Shown: positions 1 to 10,409 of the stretch, in pieces | Position numbering within the stretch: the stretch's first letter is position 1 | Layout: each line of letters opens with the position of its first letter | Origin: Romboutsia lituseburensis DSM 797 | Lineage (GTDB): Bacteria; Bacillota; Clostridia; Peptostreptococcales; Peptostreptococcaceae | DNA length: 64,000 nucleotides | Reading direction: 5' to 3' | Assembly (NCBI RefSeq): GCF_900103615.1 | Contig: NZ_FNGW01000007.1 | Span: forward strand, 1-64,000 | Notes under the pieces: model-generated | What the model was told of the DNA's origin: nothing | Database searches by the model: none | Seen by the model: only the letters and a program-made list of their open reading frames with translations | Program-made: the position numbers and the translations under genes

Positions 1-167
<167 letters not shown>

Positions 168-228
168 ATAAATGATTCACTCTAAATGATATACAGTTTT
201 CAGAGTATTAACTCTAAAAAATAAAGAT

Positions 229-349
<121 letters not shown>

Positions 350-423
350 TCTATTTTTTATTTATAAAATAAATTATAGACTATAAATGATTTTTTCATT
401 TATATAAATATTATGTACTATTT

Positions 424-455
424 AATCCTAGGAAATTTTCCTAGGATTTTTATTT
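424..455 (+). terminator. rRNA operon terminator
   Basis: AATCCTAGG (424-432) and CCTAGGATT (440-448) form a 9-bp stem with a 7-nt AT loop, followed by a T-rich tail. It lies about 75 bases after 5S and is the first intrinsic terminator of the rRNA operon. Confidence 0.85.
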
Positions 456-565
456 ATAAAAAATTCTATAAAAAATTAAAACAAATGTATATAAAGTTAA
501 TATATGGGCATAATTATAATGTAAAACTTAATAAATAAATGAATTACTCAATCTCCCCCATTTTA

Positions 566-599
566 AAAGGCCTCTATCCCCCATAGAGGCCTTTATTTT
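566..599 (+). terminator. Second intrinsic terminator after the rRNA operon
   Basis: AAAGGCCTCTAT (566-577) and ATAGAGGCCTTT (583-594) are a perfect 12-bp stem around a five-C loop, followed by TATTTTATT. It is either a backup rRNA terminator or ends a short transcript starting between the two hairpins: a TATAAT lies at 515-520, but no convincing -35 was seen. Confidence 0.85.
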
Positions 600-609
600 A
601 TTATATTAA

Positions 610-717
610 GGTATTATAAATTATCTGGTTTGTGGATAAGTTATAATACCAACTGCTAGGCTTGAGCAACGGACCTGTTTTTTAGGTCGTTGGCGACAGG
701 AGCAAAGCGACTTTTTT
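610..717. other. Folded intergenic element, possible small RNA
   Basis: GGTATTATAA (610-619) and TTATAATACC (641-650) form a perfect 10-bp inverted repeat. They are followed by a second hairpin, CAACGGACCT (667-676) with AGGTCGTTG (684-692), which has one bulged G, then GCGAC and a run of six T. This part is GC-richer than its surroundings. It could be a small RNA ending at the T run, a regulatory leader or a small repeat. No known family was recognised. Confidence 0.4.
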
Positions 718-738
718 ATTGTTTAAAACATTAATTTT

Positions 739-762
739 ATATAGGTTGAAATTGACCTATAT
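739..762. promoter_or_regulatory. Inverted repeat upstream of uvrB
   Basis: ATATAGGT (739-746) and ACCTATAT (755-762) form a perfect 8-bp inverted repeat with an 8-nt spacer. It lies about 55 bases upstream of the likely uvrB -10 box. The spacing and symmetry suit a dimeric DNA-binding protein, but no regulator can be named. Confidence 0.3.
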
Positions 763-816
763 TGGGTAAAATATCAAAAATAAACAAATTAAAAAATAAA
801 TTTATAATTTATGTGA

Positions 817-846
817 TATAATTATACTTATTAAGAACCTATGTTC
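817..846 (+). promoter_or_regulatory. uvrBA promoter -10 and LexA (SOS) box
   Basis: A TATAAT at 817-822 is followed by GAACCTATGTTC at 835-846. This fits the Gram-positive LexA/DinR operator core GAAC-N4-GTTC, and the base after it is the favoured G. The operator overlaps the expected transcription start, so LexA bound here would block initiation. SOS control of uvrBA is well established in Firmicutes; binding at this site is inferred. Confidence 0.75.
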
Positions 847-866
847 GTAAAAAAGGAGTGAGATTG

Positions 867-2837
867 ATGGATTTTAATTTAAAATCAGATTTTAAGCCTA
901 CAGGTGACCAGCCTGAAGCTATAAAATCCATTGTTACAGCTATAAATAATGATGAAAAGTATTCTACACTTTTAGGGGTTACAGGATCAGGTAAAACTTT
1001 TACAATGGCAAATATTATACAGGAGACAAAAAAGCCTACATTAATACTTGCTCATAATAAAACTTTAGCAGCTCAATTATATAGTGAGTTCAAAGAATTT
1101 TTTCCAGATAATGCAGTAGAATATTTTGTTAGTTATTATGATTACTATCAACCTGAAGCATATGTAGCACATAGTGATACATATATAGAAAAAGATGCTA
1201 GCATAAATGATGAAATTGATAAATTAAGACACTCGGCAACAGCATCTATATTAGAGAGAGATGATGTTATTATAATATCTTCTGTTTCATGTATTTATGG
1301 TTTAGGAGATCCTGAAGACTATAAAAAACTTATGGTATCTCTAAGACCTGGAATGGAAAAAGATAGAGATGAAGTTATAAAAAAATTAATCGAAATTCAA
1401 TATGAAAGAAATGATATTAACTTTACAAGAGGTACTTTTAGGGTTAGAGGAGATATTTTAGAAATATTTCCTGCTAACAATGATGAAAAAGCAATCCGTA
1501 TAGAATTTTTCGGAGACGAAATAGATAGAATAACAGAAATTGATTATGTAACAGGAAAAATTGTAGGAGTTAGAAATCATATAGTTATATTCCCTGCATC
1601 TCATTATGTTACAACTCCAGAAAGAGTAGAAAAAGCTATTATTGAAATAGAAAAAGAAGTAGAAGAAAGAATAAACTATTTTAAAGAAAATGATAAGTTA
1701 ATAGAAGCACAAAGAATAGATCAGAGAACTAGATATGATATTGAAATGTTAAGAGAAATAGGGTTTTGTCAAGGTATAGAAAATTATTCAAGACATATAA
1801 CGGGTAGAAAACCTGGAGAAAAGCCATATACCTTAATGGATTTCTTTCCAGATGATTATCTAATAATAGTTGATGAATCGCACGTTACAGTACCACAAGT
1901 AAGAGGTATGTATGCTGGAGATAGGTCAAGAAAATCGTCTCTTATAGATAATGGATTTAGACTTCCGTCAGCTTATGATAATAGACCTCTAAATTTTGAA
2001 GAATTTGAATCAAATATAAATCAAATATTATTTGTTACAGCAACTCCAGGACCTTATGAAATTCAACACTCAACAACAGTAGCAGAACAAATTATAAGAC
2101 CTACAGGATTACTAGATCCTATAATTGAAGTTAGACCTATAAATAATCAAATAGATAATTTAGTTGTAGAGATTAATAAGATTATAGAAAAGAATGAAAG
2201 AGTCTTAATAACAACATTGACTAAAAAAATGAGTGAGGACTTAAGTAACTATTTAAAAGAAATTGGAATAAAAGTTAAGTATTTACATTCAGATATAGAT
2301 ACATTAGAGAGAGTAGAAATAATAAGAGATTTAAGGCTTGGTAAGTTTGATGTATTAGTAGGTATAAACTTACTTAGAGAAGGATTAGATATTCCAGAGG
2401 TTTCTTTAGTAGCTATATTAGACGCAGACAAAGAAGGTTTCCTTCGTTCCGAAACTTCATTAATACAAACTATAGGTCGTGCAGCTAGAAACTCAGAAGG
2501 TAGAGTTATAATGTATGCAGATAAAATAACTAGATCTATGGAAAGTGCTATAGAAGAAACTAAAAGAAGAAGAGAAATTCAAATGCTTTATAATGAAGAG
2601 CATTCAATTACACCTACTACTATTAAAAAGGGTATAAGAAATGCTATAGAAGCTACTACAGTAGCAGATGAAGAGGCTACATATGGAATAAAAGAAACTG
2701 ATAATATAGATGAAATAAAAGAAAATATTGCGACTCTACAAGCTGAAATGATGGAAGCTGCACAAAACCTACAATTTGAGAGAGCAGCAGAGCTTAGAGA
2801 TAAAATTAAGCAACTTGAGGAAAGGATTAATATATAA
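867..2837 (+). CDS. uvrB: Excinuclease ABC subunit B (UvrB)
   Basis: DNA-damage recognition helicase of nucleotide excision repair; it loads onto lesions with UvrA and recruits UvrC. The 656-residue product has the normal family length. Walker A GVTGSGKT is at about residues 37-44, and the beta-hairpin that clamps DNA ([11 protein letters not shown]) starts near residue 90. Helicase motifs DESH and TATPG follow, then IGRAARN. The C-terminal UVR motif ([15 protein letters not shown]) contacts UvrC. ATG 867 is preferred because AAGGAG at 853-858 sits 8 bases upstream; GTG 858 and TTG 864 in frame are less well placed. uvrA starts on the base after the stop codon, so the two are co-transcribed behind a LexA box. 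Confidence 0.97.
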   Translation: MDFNLKSDFKPTGDQPEAIKSIVTAINNDEKYSTLLGVTGSGKTFTMANIIQETKKPTLILAHNKTLAAQLYSEFKEFFPDNAVEYFVSYYDYYQPEAYVAHSDTYIEKDASINDEIDKLRHSATASILERDDVIIISSVSCIYGLGDPEDYKKLMVSLRPGMEKDRDEVIKKLIEIQYERNDINFTRGTFRVRGDILEIFPANNDEKAIRIEFFGDEIDRITEIDYVTGKIVGVRNHIVIFPASHYVTTPERVEKAIIEIEKEVEERINYFKENDKLIEAQRIDQRTRYDIEMLREIGFCQGIENYSRHITGRKPGEKPYTLMDFFPDDYLIIVDESHVTVPQVRGMYAGDRSRKSSLIDNGFRLPSAYDNRPLNFEEFESNINQILFVTATPGPYEIQHSTTVAEQIIRPTGLLDPIIEVRPINNQIDNLVVEINKIIEKNERVLITTLTKKMSEDLSNYLKEIGIKVKYLHSDIDTLERVEIIRDLRLGKFDVLVGINLLREGLDIPEVSLVAILDADKEGFLRSETSLIQTIGRAARNSEGRVIMYADKITRSMESAIEETKRRREIQMLYNEEHSITPTTIKKGIRNAIEATTVADEEATYGIKETDNIDEIKENIATLQAEMMEAAQNLQFERAAELRDKIKQLEERINI

Positions 2838-5663
2838 ATGGAAAATAAAATTATAATAAAAGGAGCTAAAGAGCATAACTTAAAAAATGTTGATCTAGAG
2901 ATACCTAGAGATAAGTTTATTGTATTTACAGGATTATCTGGATCAGGTAAATCTTCTTTAGCATTTGATACTATTTATGCTGAAGGCCAAAGACGCTATG
3001 TAGAAAGTTTATCTGCATATGCAAGACAATTCTTAGGTCAAATGGAAAAACCAAACGTAGAATATATAGAAGGCTTATCACCTGCTATTTCAATAGACCA
3101 AAAAACAACATCTAAAAATCCACGTTCTACAGTTGGTACAGTTACGGAAATTTATGATTATTTAAGATTATTATTTGCAAGAGTGGGAGAAGTTCATTGT
3201 CCTACATGCGGTAAATTAATAAGTCAAATGACTATACAGGAGATTGTAGACAAAATGATGGCGTTTGAAGAACGAACAAAGTTACAAATTTTATCTCCTG
3301 TTGTTAGAGGTCAAAAGGGAACGCACAAAAAAGTTATAGAAAATGTTAAAAAAGAAGGGTTTGTAAGAATTAGAGTAGATGGAGAAAATTATGAGGTAAC
3401 AGATGATATAGATTTAAATAAAAATCAAAAACACAACATTGAGGTTGTAGTAGATAGAATTGTAATTAAAGATGGAATAGAAGCAAGATTAGCTGATTCT
3501 ATAGAAACAGCAGTTAAGTTATCGGACGGTTTAGTTATAGCACAAATAATAGATGGAGATGAGATATTATACTCAACTAAATTTGCATGCCCAGAACATG
3601 GTATTGGTATAGAAGAACTATCACCAAGAATGTTTTCATTTAATAGTCCATTTGGAGCTTGTGATAGTTGTAATGGATTAGGTGAAAGTAAAGAAGTTGA
3701 TCCAGACTTAGTTGTTCCAAATAAGGAATTATCTATAAAACAAGGTGCTATAGTAGCATGGGGATCTGTTGGAACTAATGATGATACATATTATAGCAAA
3801 ATGGTAAAAAGTTTAGCTGACAAGTTTAATGTGGATTTATCTACACCATTTAAAGATTTACCTGAAGATTTTGTAAACGAGCTATTATATGGACACGATA
3901 ATGTAATGGTTGAGTTTGTATATGAATCTAAGTATGGTGGAAACAGATTATACAAGGCTCCATTTGAAGGTGTAATAGTAAATTTAGAAAGAAGATATAG
4001 AGAAACTAATTCAGAGTATTCTAGAGATAAAATAGAAGAATTTATGGCAGAGAAACCTTGCCCTAAATGTAAGGGAGCAAGACTAAGAAAAGAGGTACTA
4101 TCTGTACTAGTTGATAACAAAAATATAATGGATGTAACTGATTTTTCAGTTAATGAACTAATAAGTTATATAGAAAATATAAACTTAAGTGAAAAACAAA
4201 AGTTTATAGCTCACGAAATCTTAAAAGAAATAAAAGGAAGAGCATCTTTCTTAAGAGATGTAGGATTAGACTATCTTAATTTATCTAGGAAAGCAGGTAC
4301 TTTATCAGGAGGAGAAGCTCAACGTATAAGACTTGCAACTCAAATAGGATCAGCTCTAGTTGGAGTCTTATATGTTCTTGATGAGCCAAGTATAGGTCTT
4401 CATCAAAGAGATAATGATAGATTAATAGGAACTTTAAGACATTTAACAAACATAGGTAACACTTTAATAGTAGTGGAACATGATGAAGATACTATGAAAG
4501 AAGCAGACTATATTATTGATATTGGACCAGGTGCAGGTGTTCACGGTGGAGAAATTGTAGCTCAAGGTACCCTTGAAGAAATACTAGAAAATCCAAACTC
4601 TATAACAGGTCAGTATTTAAGTGGGAAAAAACAAATTCAAATACCAGAGGAAACTAGAGAAGGTAATGGACAATACATTGAAATAGTTAAAGCTACTGAA
4701 AATAACTTAAAAAATATAAATGTTAAATTCCCATTAGGTAAATTTACTTGTATAACAGGAGTATCTGGTTCAGGAAAGAGTACATTAATAAATGATATAT
4801 TATACAAAGGTATAGCAAGTAAGGTAAATAGATTAAGAGAAAGACCAGGTAAACATAAGGAAATTAAGGGGATAGAAAATATAGATAAAGTAATAAATAT
4901 AGATCAAAGTCCTATAGGAAGAACTCCTCGTTCAAACCCAGCTACTTATACAGGTGTGTTTGATATGATAAGAGATTTATTTGCATCTACTAATGAAGCT
5001 AAAGCTAGAGGATATCAAAAAGGAAGATTTAGTTTTAACGTAAAAGGTGGTAGATGTGAGGCTTGTAAGGGTGATGGTATTATTAAGATAGAGATGCATT
5101 TCTTGCCAGATGTATACGTGCCGTGTGAAGTATGTAAAGGTGAGAGATATAATAGGGAAACATTACAGGTTAAATATAAGGATAAAACTATAGCTGATAT
5201 TTTGGATATGAATGTAGAAGAAGCTCTTAATTTCTTTGAGAACATACCTAATATAAGAAGAAAGCTTGAAACATTAATGGATGTAGGTCTTTCTTATATA
5301 AAATTAGGACAACCATCTACTCAATTATCAGGAGGAGAAGCACAAAGAATAAAATTAGCAACTGAATTAAGTAAGAGGCCTACAGGTAAAACTTTATATA
5401 TACTGGATGAGCCTACAACTGGTCTTCATATAGCAGATGTAGATAAATTAATTCAAGTATTACAAAGATTAGCTGATACAGGTAATAGCATAGTAGTTAT
5501 AGAACATAATTTAGATGTTATAAAAACTTGTGATTATATAATTGATTTAGGACCAGAAGGTGGAGATAAAGGTGGTAAAATTGTTGCTACAGGTACGCCT
5601 AAAGAAGTCTCAAATGTAGAAGGATCTTATACTGGAATGTTTTTAAAAAAATACTTTAATTAA
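2838..5663 (+). CDS. uvrA: Excinuclease ABC subunit A (UvrA)
   Basis: DNA-damage sensor ATPase of nucleotide excision repair. The 941-residue product carries two ABC-type ATPase halves. Walker A motifs are GLSGSGKSS near residue 32 and GVSGSGKST near residue 640, and each half has an LSGGEAQRI signature. CxxC zinc modules are visible (CPTC, CDSC, CPKC, CEAC, CEVC). The ATG abuts the uvrB stop; its ribosome-binding GAGGAAAGGA lies inside the uvrB 3' end, suggesting translational coupling. uvrC is 10 kb away in its own unit, without an obvious SOS box. Confidence 0.97.
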   Translation: MENKIIIKGAKEHNLKNVDLEIPRDKFIVFTGLSGSGKSSLAFDTIYAEGQRRYVESLSAYARQFLGQMEKPNVEYIEGLSPAISIDQKTTSKNPRSTVGTVTEIYDYLRLLFARVGEVHCPTCGKLISQMTIQEIVDKMMAFEERTKLQILSPVVRGQKGTHKKVIENVKKEGFVRIRVDGENYEVTDDIDLNKNQKHNIEVVVDRIVIKDGIEARLADSIETAVKLSDGLVIAQIIDGDEILYSTKFACPEHGIGIEELSPRMFSFNSPFGACDSCNGLGESKEVDPDLVVPNKELSIKQGAIVAWGSVGTNDDTYYSKMVKSLADKFNVDLSTPFKDLPEDFVNELLYGHDNVMVEFVYESKYGGNRLYKAPFEGVIVNLERRYRETNSEYSRDKIEEFMAEKPCPKCKGARLRKEVLSVLVDNKNIMDVTDFSVNELISYIENINLSEKQKFIAHEILKEIKGRASFLRDVGLDYLNLSRKAGTLSGGEAQRIRLATQIGSALVGVLYVLDEPSIGLHQRDNDRLIGTLRHLTNIGNTLIVVEHDEDTMKEADYIIDIGPGAGVHGGEIVAQGTLEEILENPNSITGQYLSGKKQIQIPEETREGNGQYIEIVKATENNLKNINVKFPLGKFTCITGVSGSGKSTLINDILYKGIASKVNRLRERPGKHKEIKGIENIDKVINIDQSPIGRTPRSNPATYTGVFDMIRDLFASTNEAKARGYQKGRFSFNVKGGRCEACKGDGIIKIEMHFLPDVYVPCEVCKGERYNRETLQVKYKDKTIADILDMNVEEALNFFENIPNIRRKLETLMDVGLSYIKLGQPSTQLSGGEAQRIKLATELSKRPTGKTLYILDEPTTGLHIADVDKLIQVLQRLADTGNSIVVIEHNLDVIKTCDYIIDLGPEGGDKGGKIVATGTPKEVSNVEGSYTGMFLKKYFN

Positions 5664-5760
5664 GTCAAAAAACAAAGAAAAATAAATTTATATAAAGGAT
5701 TATTTTAAACCTTGAAGAATAGGTAAGATATCTAAAAAATTTTATAAAGGGGATGATTGA

Positions 5761-7290
5761 GTGTCATCAAAAAAGAAATTTAAGTTTTCATTTCCAACAG
5801 CTTATACTGTAACACTTATAGTTATGCTATTGGTTTTAGGTCTTACCTATATTATACCTTCAGGAAAGTATGCTAAATTACTTTATAATGCTGAGACTAA
5901 TGTATTTTCAGTGGAGTCATCGACAGGTGAAATTACTGAAAAAGAAGCAACACAGAAAACACTTGATGAACTTGGGGTAAAAATTAATTTAAGTAAGTTC
6001 ACAGATGGATCTATAAGTAAGCCTGTTGCAATTCCAGGTACTTACGAACAATTAGAAAAAGAAAAAACTAATGTATTTAAGGCAGTAATTACATTTTTAA
6101 ATGCACCAGTTCAAGGCCTATATGATTCTATAGATATTATAGCATTTGTATTAGTAATAGGTGGAATAGTTGGTGTAATAAACAAAACAGGATCATTTAC
6201 AGCAGGAATAAGTGCACTATCAAGAAGCTTAAAAGGTAGAGAAGCTTGGTTAATAGTTATAATAACAGTTCTTATAGGAATAGGAGGCACAACCTTTGGA
6301 TTAGCAGAAGAGACTATAGCATTTTATCCAATTGTTGTTCCCATATTCTTGGCAGCTGGGTATGATGCCTTAGTTGCTATAGCAGCTATATATCTAGGAT
6401 CATGTATGGGGACAATGGCATCAACAGTAAATCCATTCTCAACAGTTATAGCATCAAATACAGCAGGTATAGATTTTACAAGTGGTATGGCTATAAGACT
6501 ATTTATGTTGGTGGTAGGTCTTATTGTCTGTGTTGTATATACCGTTAGATATGCTGAAAAGGTTAAAAAAGACCCAACTCAATCTTTAATTTATTCACAA
6601 AAACAAGATTTAGAAAATCAATTTTTAAAAGCTCATAATGAAGGTGAAATACCGGAATTTACATGGGCAAGAAAACTTATGTTAATAATATTTGCGGTTT
6701 CATTTGTAGTTATGGTATATGGTGTTAAAGAATTAGGATGGTGGTTTAAAGAAATGACAGCTCTATTCCTATTTGTAACATTCATATTAGCATTCATCTC
6801 AGGTCTTAAGGAAGAAGAGTTTGTTTCAGAATTTGTATCAGGGGCTGGTGAGCTATTAGGTGTTGCATTAATAATAGGTATAGCTCGTGGTGTTACAATA
6901 ATCATGGATGGTGGTATGATAAGTGATACTATTTTAAATAGCTTAAGCAACTTAGTATCAAGCATGAGTGGAGTTATTTTCTCTACGGTAATGTTCTTAG
7001 TTTATATAGTACTAGGATTCTTTATTTCTTCATCTTCTGGATTAGCAGTGCTATCAATGCCTATAATGGCACCTCTTGCAGATGTTGTTGGAGTAAATAG
7101 GGATATTATAGTAAGTGCTTACCAATTTGGACAAGGTCTTATAGGATTTATAACACCTACAGGATTAATACTTGCATCTTTGGCGATGGTAAATGTAACT
7201 TATGATAAATGGCTGAAATTCGTTACTCCTTTGATAGTAATAATTTCTATAATTTCCATAGTAGTTTTAGGAGTAGGAGTAATTATATAA
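5761..7290 (+). CDS. YfcC-family membrane transporter
   Basis: A 509-residue integral membrane protein with about 12 hydrophobic segments. The start resembles the YfcC/DcuC-like (PF03606) family: a basic N-terminus, a long TM1, then IIPSGKY. Two internal regions resemble re-entrant transporter loops (TTFGLAEET; STVNPFSTVIASNTAG). Related proteins are annotated as putative basic amino-acid antiporters or C4-dicarboxylate-type carriers; the substrate cannot be read from sequence. GTG 5761 is used because AAAGGGG lies just upstream; the nearby ATG 5753 is out of frame. No terminator separates it from uvrA 97 bases upstream, so read-through is possible. A bidirectional terminator follows. Confidence 0.8.
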   Translation: MSSKKKFKFSFPTAYTVTLIVMLLVLGLTYIIPSGKYAKLLYNAETNVFSVESSTGEITEKEATQKTLDELGVKINLSKFTDGSISKPVAIPGTYEQLEKEKTNVFKAVITFLNAPVQGLYDSIDIIAFVLVIGGIVGVINKTGSFTAGISALSRSLKGREAWLIVIITVLIGIGGTTFGLAEETIAFYPIVVPIFLAAGYDALVAIAAIYLGSCMGTMASTVNPFSTVIASNTAGIDFTSGMAIRLFMLVVGLIVCVVYTVRYAEKVKKDPTQSLIYSQKQDLENQFLKAHNEGEIPEFTWARKLMLIIFAVSFVVMVYGVKELGWWFKEMTALFLFVTFILAFISGLKEEEFVSEFVSGAGELLGVALIIGIARGVTIIMDGGMISDTILNSLSNLVSSMSGVIFSTVMFLVYIVLGFFISSSSGLAVLSMPIMAPLADVVGVNRDIIVSAYQFGQGLIGFITPTGLILASLAMVNVTYDKWLKFVTPLIVIISIISIVVLGVGVII

Positions 7291-7294
7291 ATAC

Positions 7295-7328
7295 AAAAAA
7301 TAGGTAGATTTTAATCTACCTATTTTTT
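7295..7328. terminator. Bidirectional terminator
   Basis: AATAGGTAGATT and AATCTACCTATT form a long perfect stem with A-rich and T-rich flanks on both sides. It lies between the convergent YfcC transporter gene and oppF and can serve both. Confidence 0.9.
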
Positions 7329-7383
7329 ATTTTCATATAATATATATTCAAAGGAAAAGAATATTTGTTTTTCATAAATTGGT

Positions 7384-8337
7384 TTATGCATTAGATTCTT
7401 TTGCTGAAAGTTCTTTTTCATATTGAACTAGCTCAGTTTTAGATGCATATATGAAATGACCAGGTCTTATTTCTACCCATTCAGGACTTTCAGTAGAGTA
7501 GTCATGCATATTAGGGTCATATTTTATACGTGTTCTTCCTTTTTCATAGTCGGGATCAGGAAGTGGTATAGCGGATAATAATGATTTTGTATAAGGATGT
7601 AGTGGATTTTCATAAAGTTCATCAGCAGTAGTCAATTCAACTAATTTACCCCTATGCATAACACCTATTCTATCACTTATATATTTTACCATTGAAAGGT
7701 CATGAGCTATAAATAAATAAGTAAGACCATTTTCCTTTTGTAACTTTCTAAGAAGATTAACAACTTGAGCTTGAATAGATACGTCAAGTGCAGATATAGG
7801 CTCATCGGCAATTATAAACTTTGGCTCTATAGCTAATGCACGAGCTATTCCTATACGTTGTCTTTGTCCTCCAGAGAACTCATGAGGATATCTACTGGCA
7901 TGTTGTTCATTAAGACCAACAGTTTTTAATAGATCATAAACCTTTTTAGTTCTTTCTTCTTTACTTTTACATAAGCCATGTATATCTAGACCTTCAGCTA
8001 TTATATCTGCTACAGTCATACGAGGGTTTAGACAAGCCATTGGATCCTGGAATATCATTTGCATGTTTTTATTAACATGATGCCTATCTGATCTACTTAA
8101 TTTTTTAGCAGATATATTTTTTCCATCAAACATAACTTCTCCAGCAGTAGGATCATAAAGACGAATAATAGCTCTTCCAGTAGTAGACTTACCAGATCCA
8201 GACTCACCAACTAATCCAAATGTTTCACCTTCATATATATGAAAAGATACATCATCAACAGCCTTTACAGTTGTATTTCTATTAACTTTAAAATGTTGTT
8301 TTAAATTTTTTACTTCAAGTAATATCTTTTTACTCAT
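7384..8337 (-). CDS. oppF: Oligopeptide ABC transporter ATPase OppF
   Basis: Second ATPase of the oligopeptide importer. The 317-residue protein has Walker A GESGSGKST near residue 45, the signature FSGGQRQRIGIARALA, Walker B FIIADEP, and the oligopeptide/dipeptide C-terminal extension (NPLHPYTKSLLSAIPLPDP). The GKSTTGRAIIRL stretch after Walker A resembles the OppF rather than the OppD type. Its ATG overlaps the last 8 bases of oppD and has AAGGTGA 5 bases upstream. It is the last gene of the minus-strand opp operon and is followed by a bidirectional terminator. Confidence 0.93.
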   Translation of the reverse strand: MSKKILLEVKNLKQHFKVNRNTTVKAVDDVSFHIYEGETFGLVGESGSGKSTTGRAIIRLYDPTAGEVMFDGKNISAKKLSRSDRHHVNKNMQMIFQDPMACLNPRMTVADIIAEGLDIHGLCKSKEERTKKVYDLLKTVGLNEQHASRYPHEFSGGQRQRIGIARALAIEPKFIIADEPISALDVSIQAQVVNLLRKLQKENGLTYLFIAHDLSMVKYISDRIGVMHRGKLVELTTADELYENPLHPYTKSLLSAIPLPDPDYEKGRTRIKYDPNMHDYSTESPEWVEIRPGHFIYASKTELVQYEKELSAKESNA

Positions 8338-9355
8338 CTACATTCACCTTCCTTCTTTCAATGTTTAAAGGTCGCTCAACCTTCTTAGCTAATGGATGTA
8401 ATAGCCAAGTGGCAGCATAGTGAGTATCACTTATTTTAAACATTGGTGGCTCTGCTAAATGGTCTAACTTAATAGCAAATTCACTACGAAGAGCGAATGC
8501 ATCTCCTTTAGGTGGATTCATTAAATCAGGAGGAGTACCTGGTATGTTATATAAATCATTATCTCCTATATCTAAAGTAGGCATAGAACCTAAAAGACCC
8601 CAAGTATATGGATGTTGAGGATTATAGAATATATCATCTGAAGTACCATATTCTATAATTTTTCCAGCATACATAACAGCAACTCTGTCAGCCATATTAG
8701 CAACAACTCCAAGGTCATGAGTTATAAATATAACAGCTACACCAGTATGAGCTTGTAAATCTTTTATAAGTTCTAGTATTTGAGCCTGTATAGTAACATC
8801 AAGAGCAGTAGTAGGTTCGTCTGCAATTAATATCTTTGGATTACAGGCTAATGATATTGCTATTACAATACGTTGTCTCATACCTCCAGAAAATTGGTGA
8901 GGATACTGTTTAAATCTTTTTTCTGGTTCAGATATACCAACCAAGCTTATAAGTTCTATAGCCTTCAATTTTGCTTCTTCTTTACTAAGTCCTTGATGTT
9001 TTATAATTGGTTCCATAATTTGTTTACCAATAGTCATTGTAGGGTTTAAAGAAGTCATTGGATCTTGGAATATCATAGCTATATCTTTACCTCTAACTTT
9101 CTCCATTTCCCTCTCACTAAGTTTTGTTAAATCTCTATTTTCAAATAAAATTTCTCCATCTTTTATAAATCCATTAGCAGATAATATTCTCATTATAGTT
9201 TTACAGGCAACAGATTTACCAGAACCTGACTCACCAACTATAGCTAGAGTTTCTCCTTTATGTAGATCAAATGTAACTCCCCTAACAGCTTGAACCTCCC
9301 CGCCGTAAGTACCGAAGTTAACACATAGGTTTTTTACTTCTAGTAATTTTTCCAA
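8330..9355 (-). CDS. oppD: Oligopeptide ABC transporter ATPase OppD
   Basis: First ATPase of the oligopeptide importer, 341 residues. It has Walker A GESGSGKSV, signature FSGGMRQRIVIAISLA, Walker B ILIADEPTTALD, and the oppD C-terminal region with NPQHPYTWGLLGSMP. It starts with TTG 9355, supported by GGGAG about 10 bases upstream and by the usual LLEVKNL N-terminus. Typical OppD proteins place cysteines in the C-terminal segment; here that segment has none (TPPDLMNPPKGDAFALRSEF), so an iron-sulfur site there is unlikely. It lies 21 bases downstream of oppC. Confidence 0.93.
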   Translation of the reverse strand: MEKLLEVKNLCVNFGTYGGEVQAVRGVTFDLHKGETLAIVGESGSGKSVACKTIMRILSANGFIKDGEILFENRDLTKLSEREMEKVRGKDIAMIFQDPMTSLNPTMTIGKQIMEPIIKHQGLSKEEAKLKAIELISLVGISEPEKRFKQYPHQFSGGMRQRIVIAISLACNPKILIADEPTTALDVTIQAQILELIKDLQAHTGVAVIFITHDLGVVANMADRVAVMYAGKIIEYGTSDDIFYNPQHPYTWGLLGSMPTLDIGDNDLYNIPGTPPDLMNPPKGDAFALRSEFAIKLDHLAEPPMFKISDTHYAATWLLHPLAKKVERPLNIERRKVNVDE

Positions 9356-9376
9356 TTAATTCATCTCCCTTACTAA

Positions 9377-10408
9377 TTATTGATTACGCATTTTTGGGTC
9401 AACAGCATCTCTTAAACCATCTGCTAATAAGTTAAGGCTGAATATTAATAAACAAACAACAGTAGATGGTATAAGCATCATGTACGGATAGTTTTGTAAT
9501 GCTTGGTAACCTTCATTTATTAATACACCTAGTGATGCTTGAGGTGGTTGTAGACCTAAACCTATGAAACTTAAGAAAGCTTCGTAGAATATAGCACTTG
9601 GTAATGAGAACATAATCATTACAACTATTTGACCAATAACGTTAGGGAAAAGATGTTTAAGTATAAGTCTAAAATCAGAAGAACCTAAAGTTTTAGAAGC
9701 TAAAACAAACTCTTGATTTTTAAGTCTTAATACATGAGAACGAACAACCCTCGCCATTCCAGTCCATCCAGATACAGCCATCGCTAGAGATATAGAGAGT
9801 ATACCTGGATCAAATACCATTATAAACAGTGTAACTATAACAAGTTGAGGAATACCAGTTATAATCTCTATTATACGCTGCATGATAAGGTCAACTTTTC
9901 CACCATAGTATCCAGAGATACCACCGTAAGTAACACCAATTAGTAAATCAAATACAGCTGCTAATACAGCTATAAATAAAGAAACTCTTGCACCAGTCCA
10001 TGTACGAGTCCAGATATCACGTCCTAAAGAATCTGTACCGAACAAGTATTTTTCTTGGATATTTTTTTCTTTATAAACATCAACACCATTAGAGTTTTTA
10101 CCATTCATGATACCTAGAGAAGATACAATAGGCATGTTGGGTGGAACTTTAGTGTGTCTTATATTTTGAGTTTTATAATCAAATTTAGAGAACATAGGAG
10201 CAAGTATTGCCATTAGAACTATACAAGTTAAAATTATTAAACCAGCAACTGCTCCTGGATTTTTAAATAATCTTTTTCTGGCATCTTGCCAGAAAGTTAA
10301 ACTAGGTCTAGAAATAGCTTCATTATCTCCAGTTTCTGCAAGGGCAGATTCGAATAACTCAGGAGTTAATTTAACTTCTTGACCATCAATCATAACTTTA
10401 TCAACCAT
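9377..10408 (-). CDS. oppC: Oligopeptide ABC transporter permease OppC
   Basis: Inner-membrane permease pairing with OppB. The 343-residue protein has an N-terminal cytoplasmic stretch, a first TM near residues 55-75, and then the five-TM binding-protein-dependent transport domain. The EAA loop is recognisable (EFVLASKTLGSSDFRLILKHLFPN). The segment FGTDSLGRDIWTR, typical of OppC/DppC, is present. ATG 10408 has GGAGG about 8 bases upstream, inside the 3' end of oppB; only one base separates the oppB stop from this start. Confidence 0.94.
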   Translation of the reverse strand: MVDKVMIDGQEVKLTPELFESALAETGDNEAISRPSLTFWQDARKRLFKNPGAVAGLIILTCIVLMAILAPMFSKFDYKTQNIRHTKVPPNMPIVSSLGIMNGKNSNGVDVYKEKNIQEKYLFGTDSLGRDIWTRTWTGARVSLFIAVLAAVFDLLIGVTYGGISGYYGGKVDLIMQRIIEIITGIPQLVIVTLFIMVFDPGILSISLAMAVSGWTGMARVVRSHVLRLKNQEFVLASKTLGSSDFRLILKHLFPNVIGQIVVMIMFSLPSAIFYEAFLSFIGLGLQPPQASLGVLINEGYQALQNYPYMMLIPSTVVCLLIFSLNLLADGLRDAVDPKMRNQ

Positions 10409-10409
10409 C

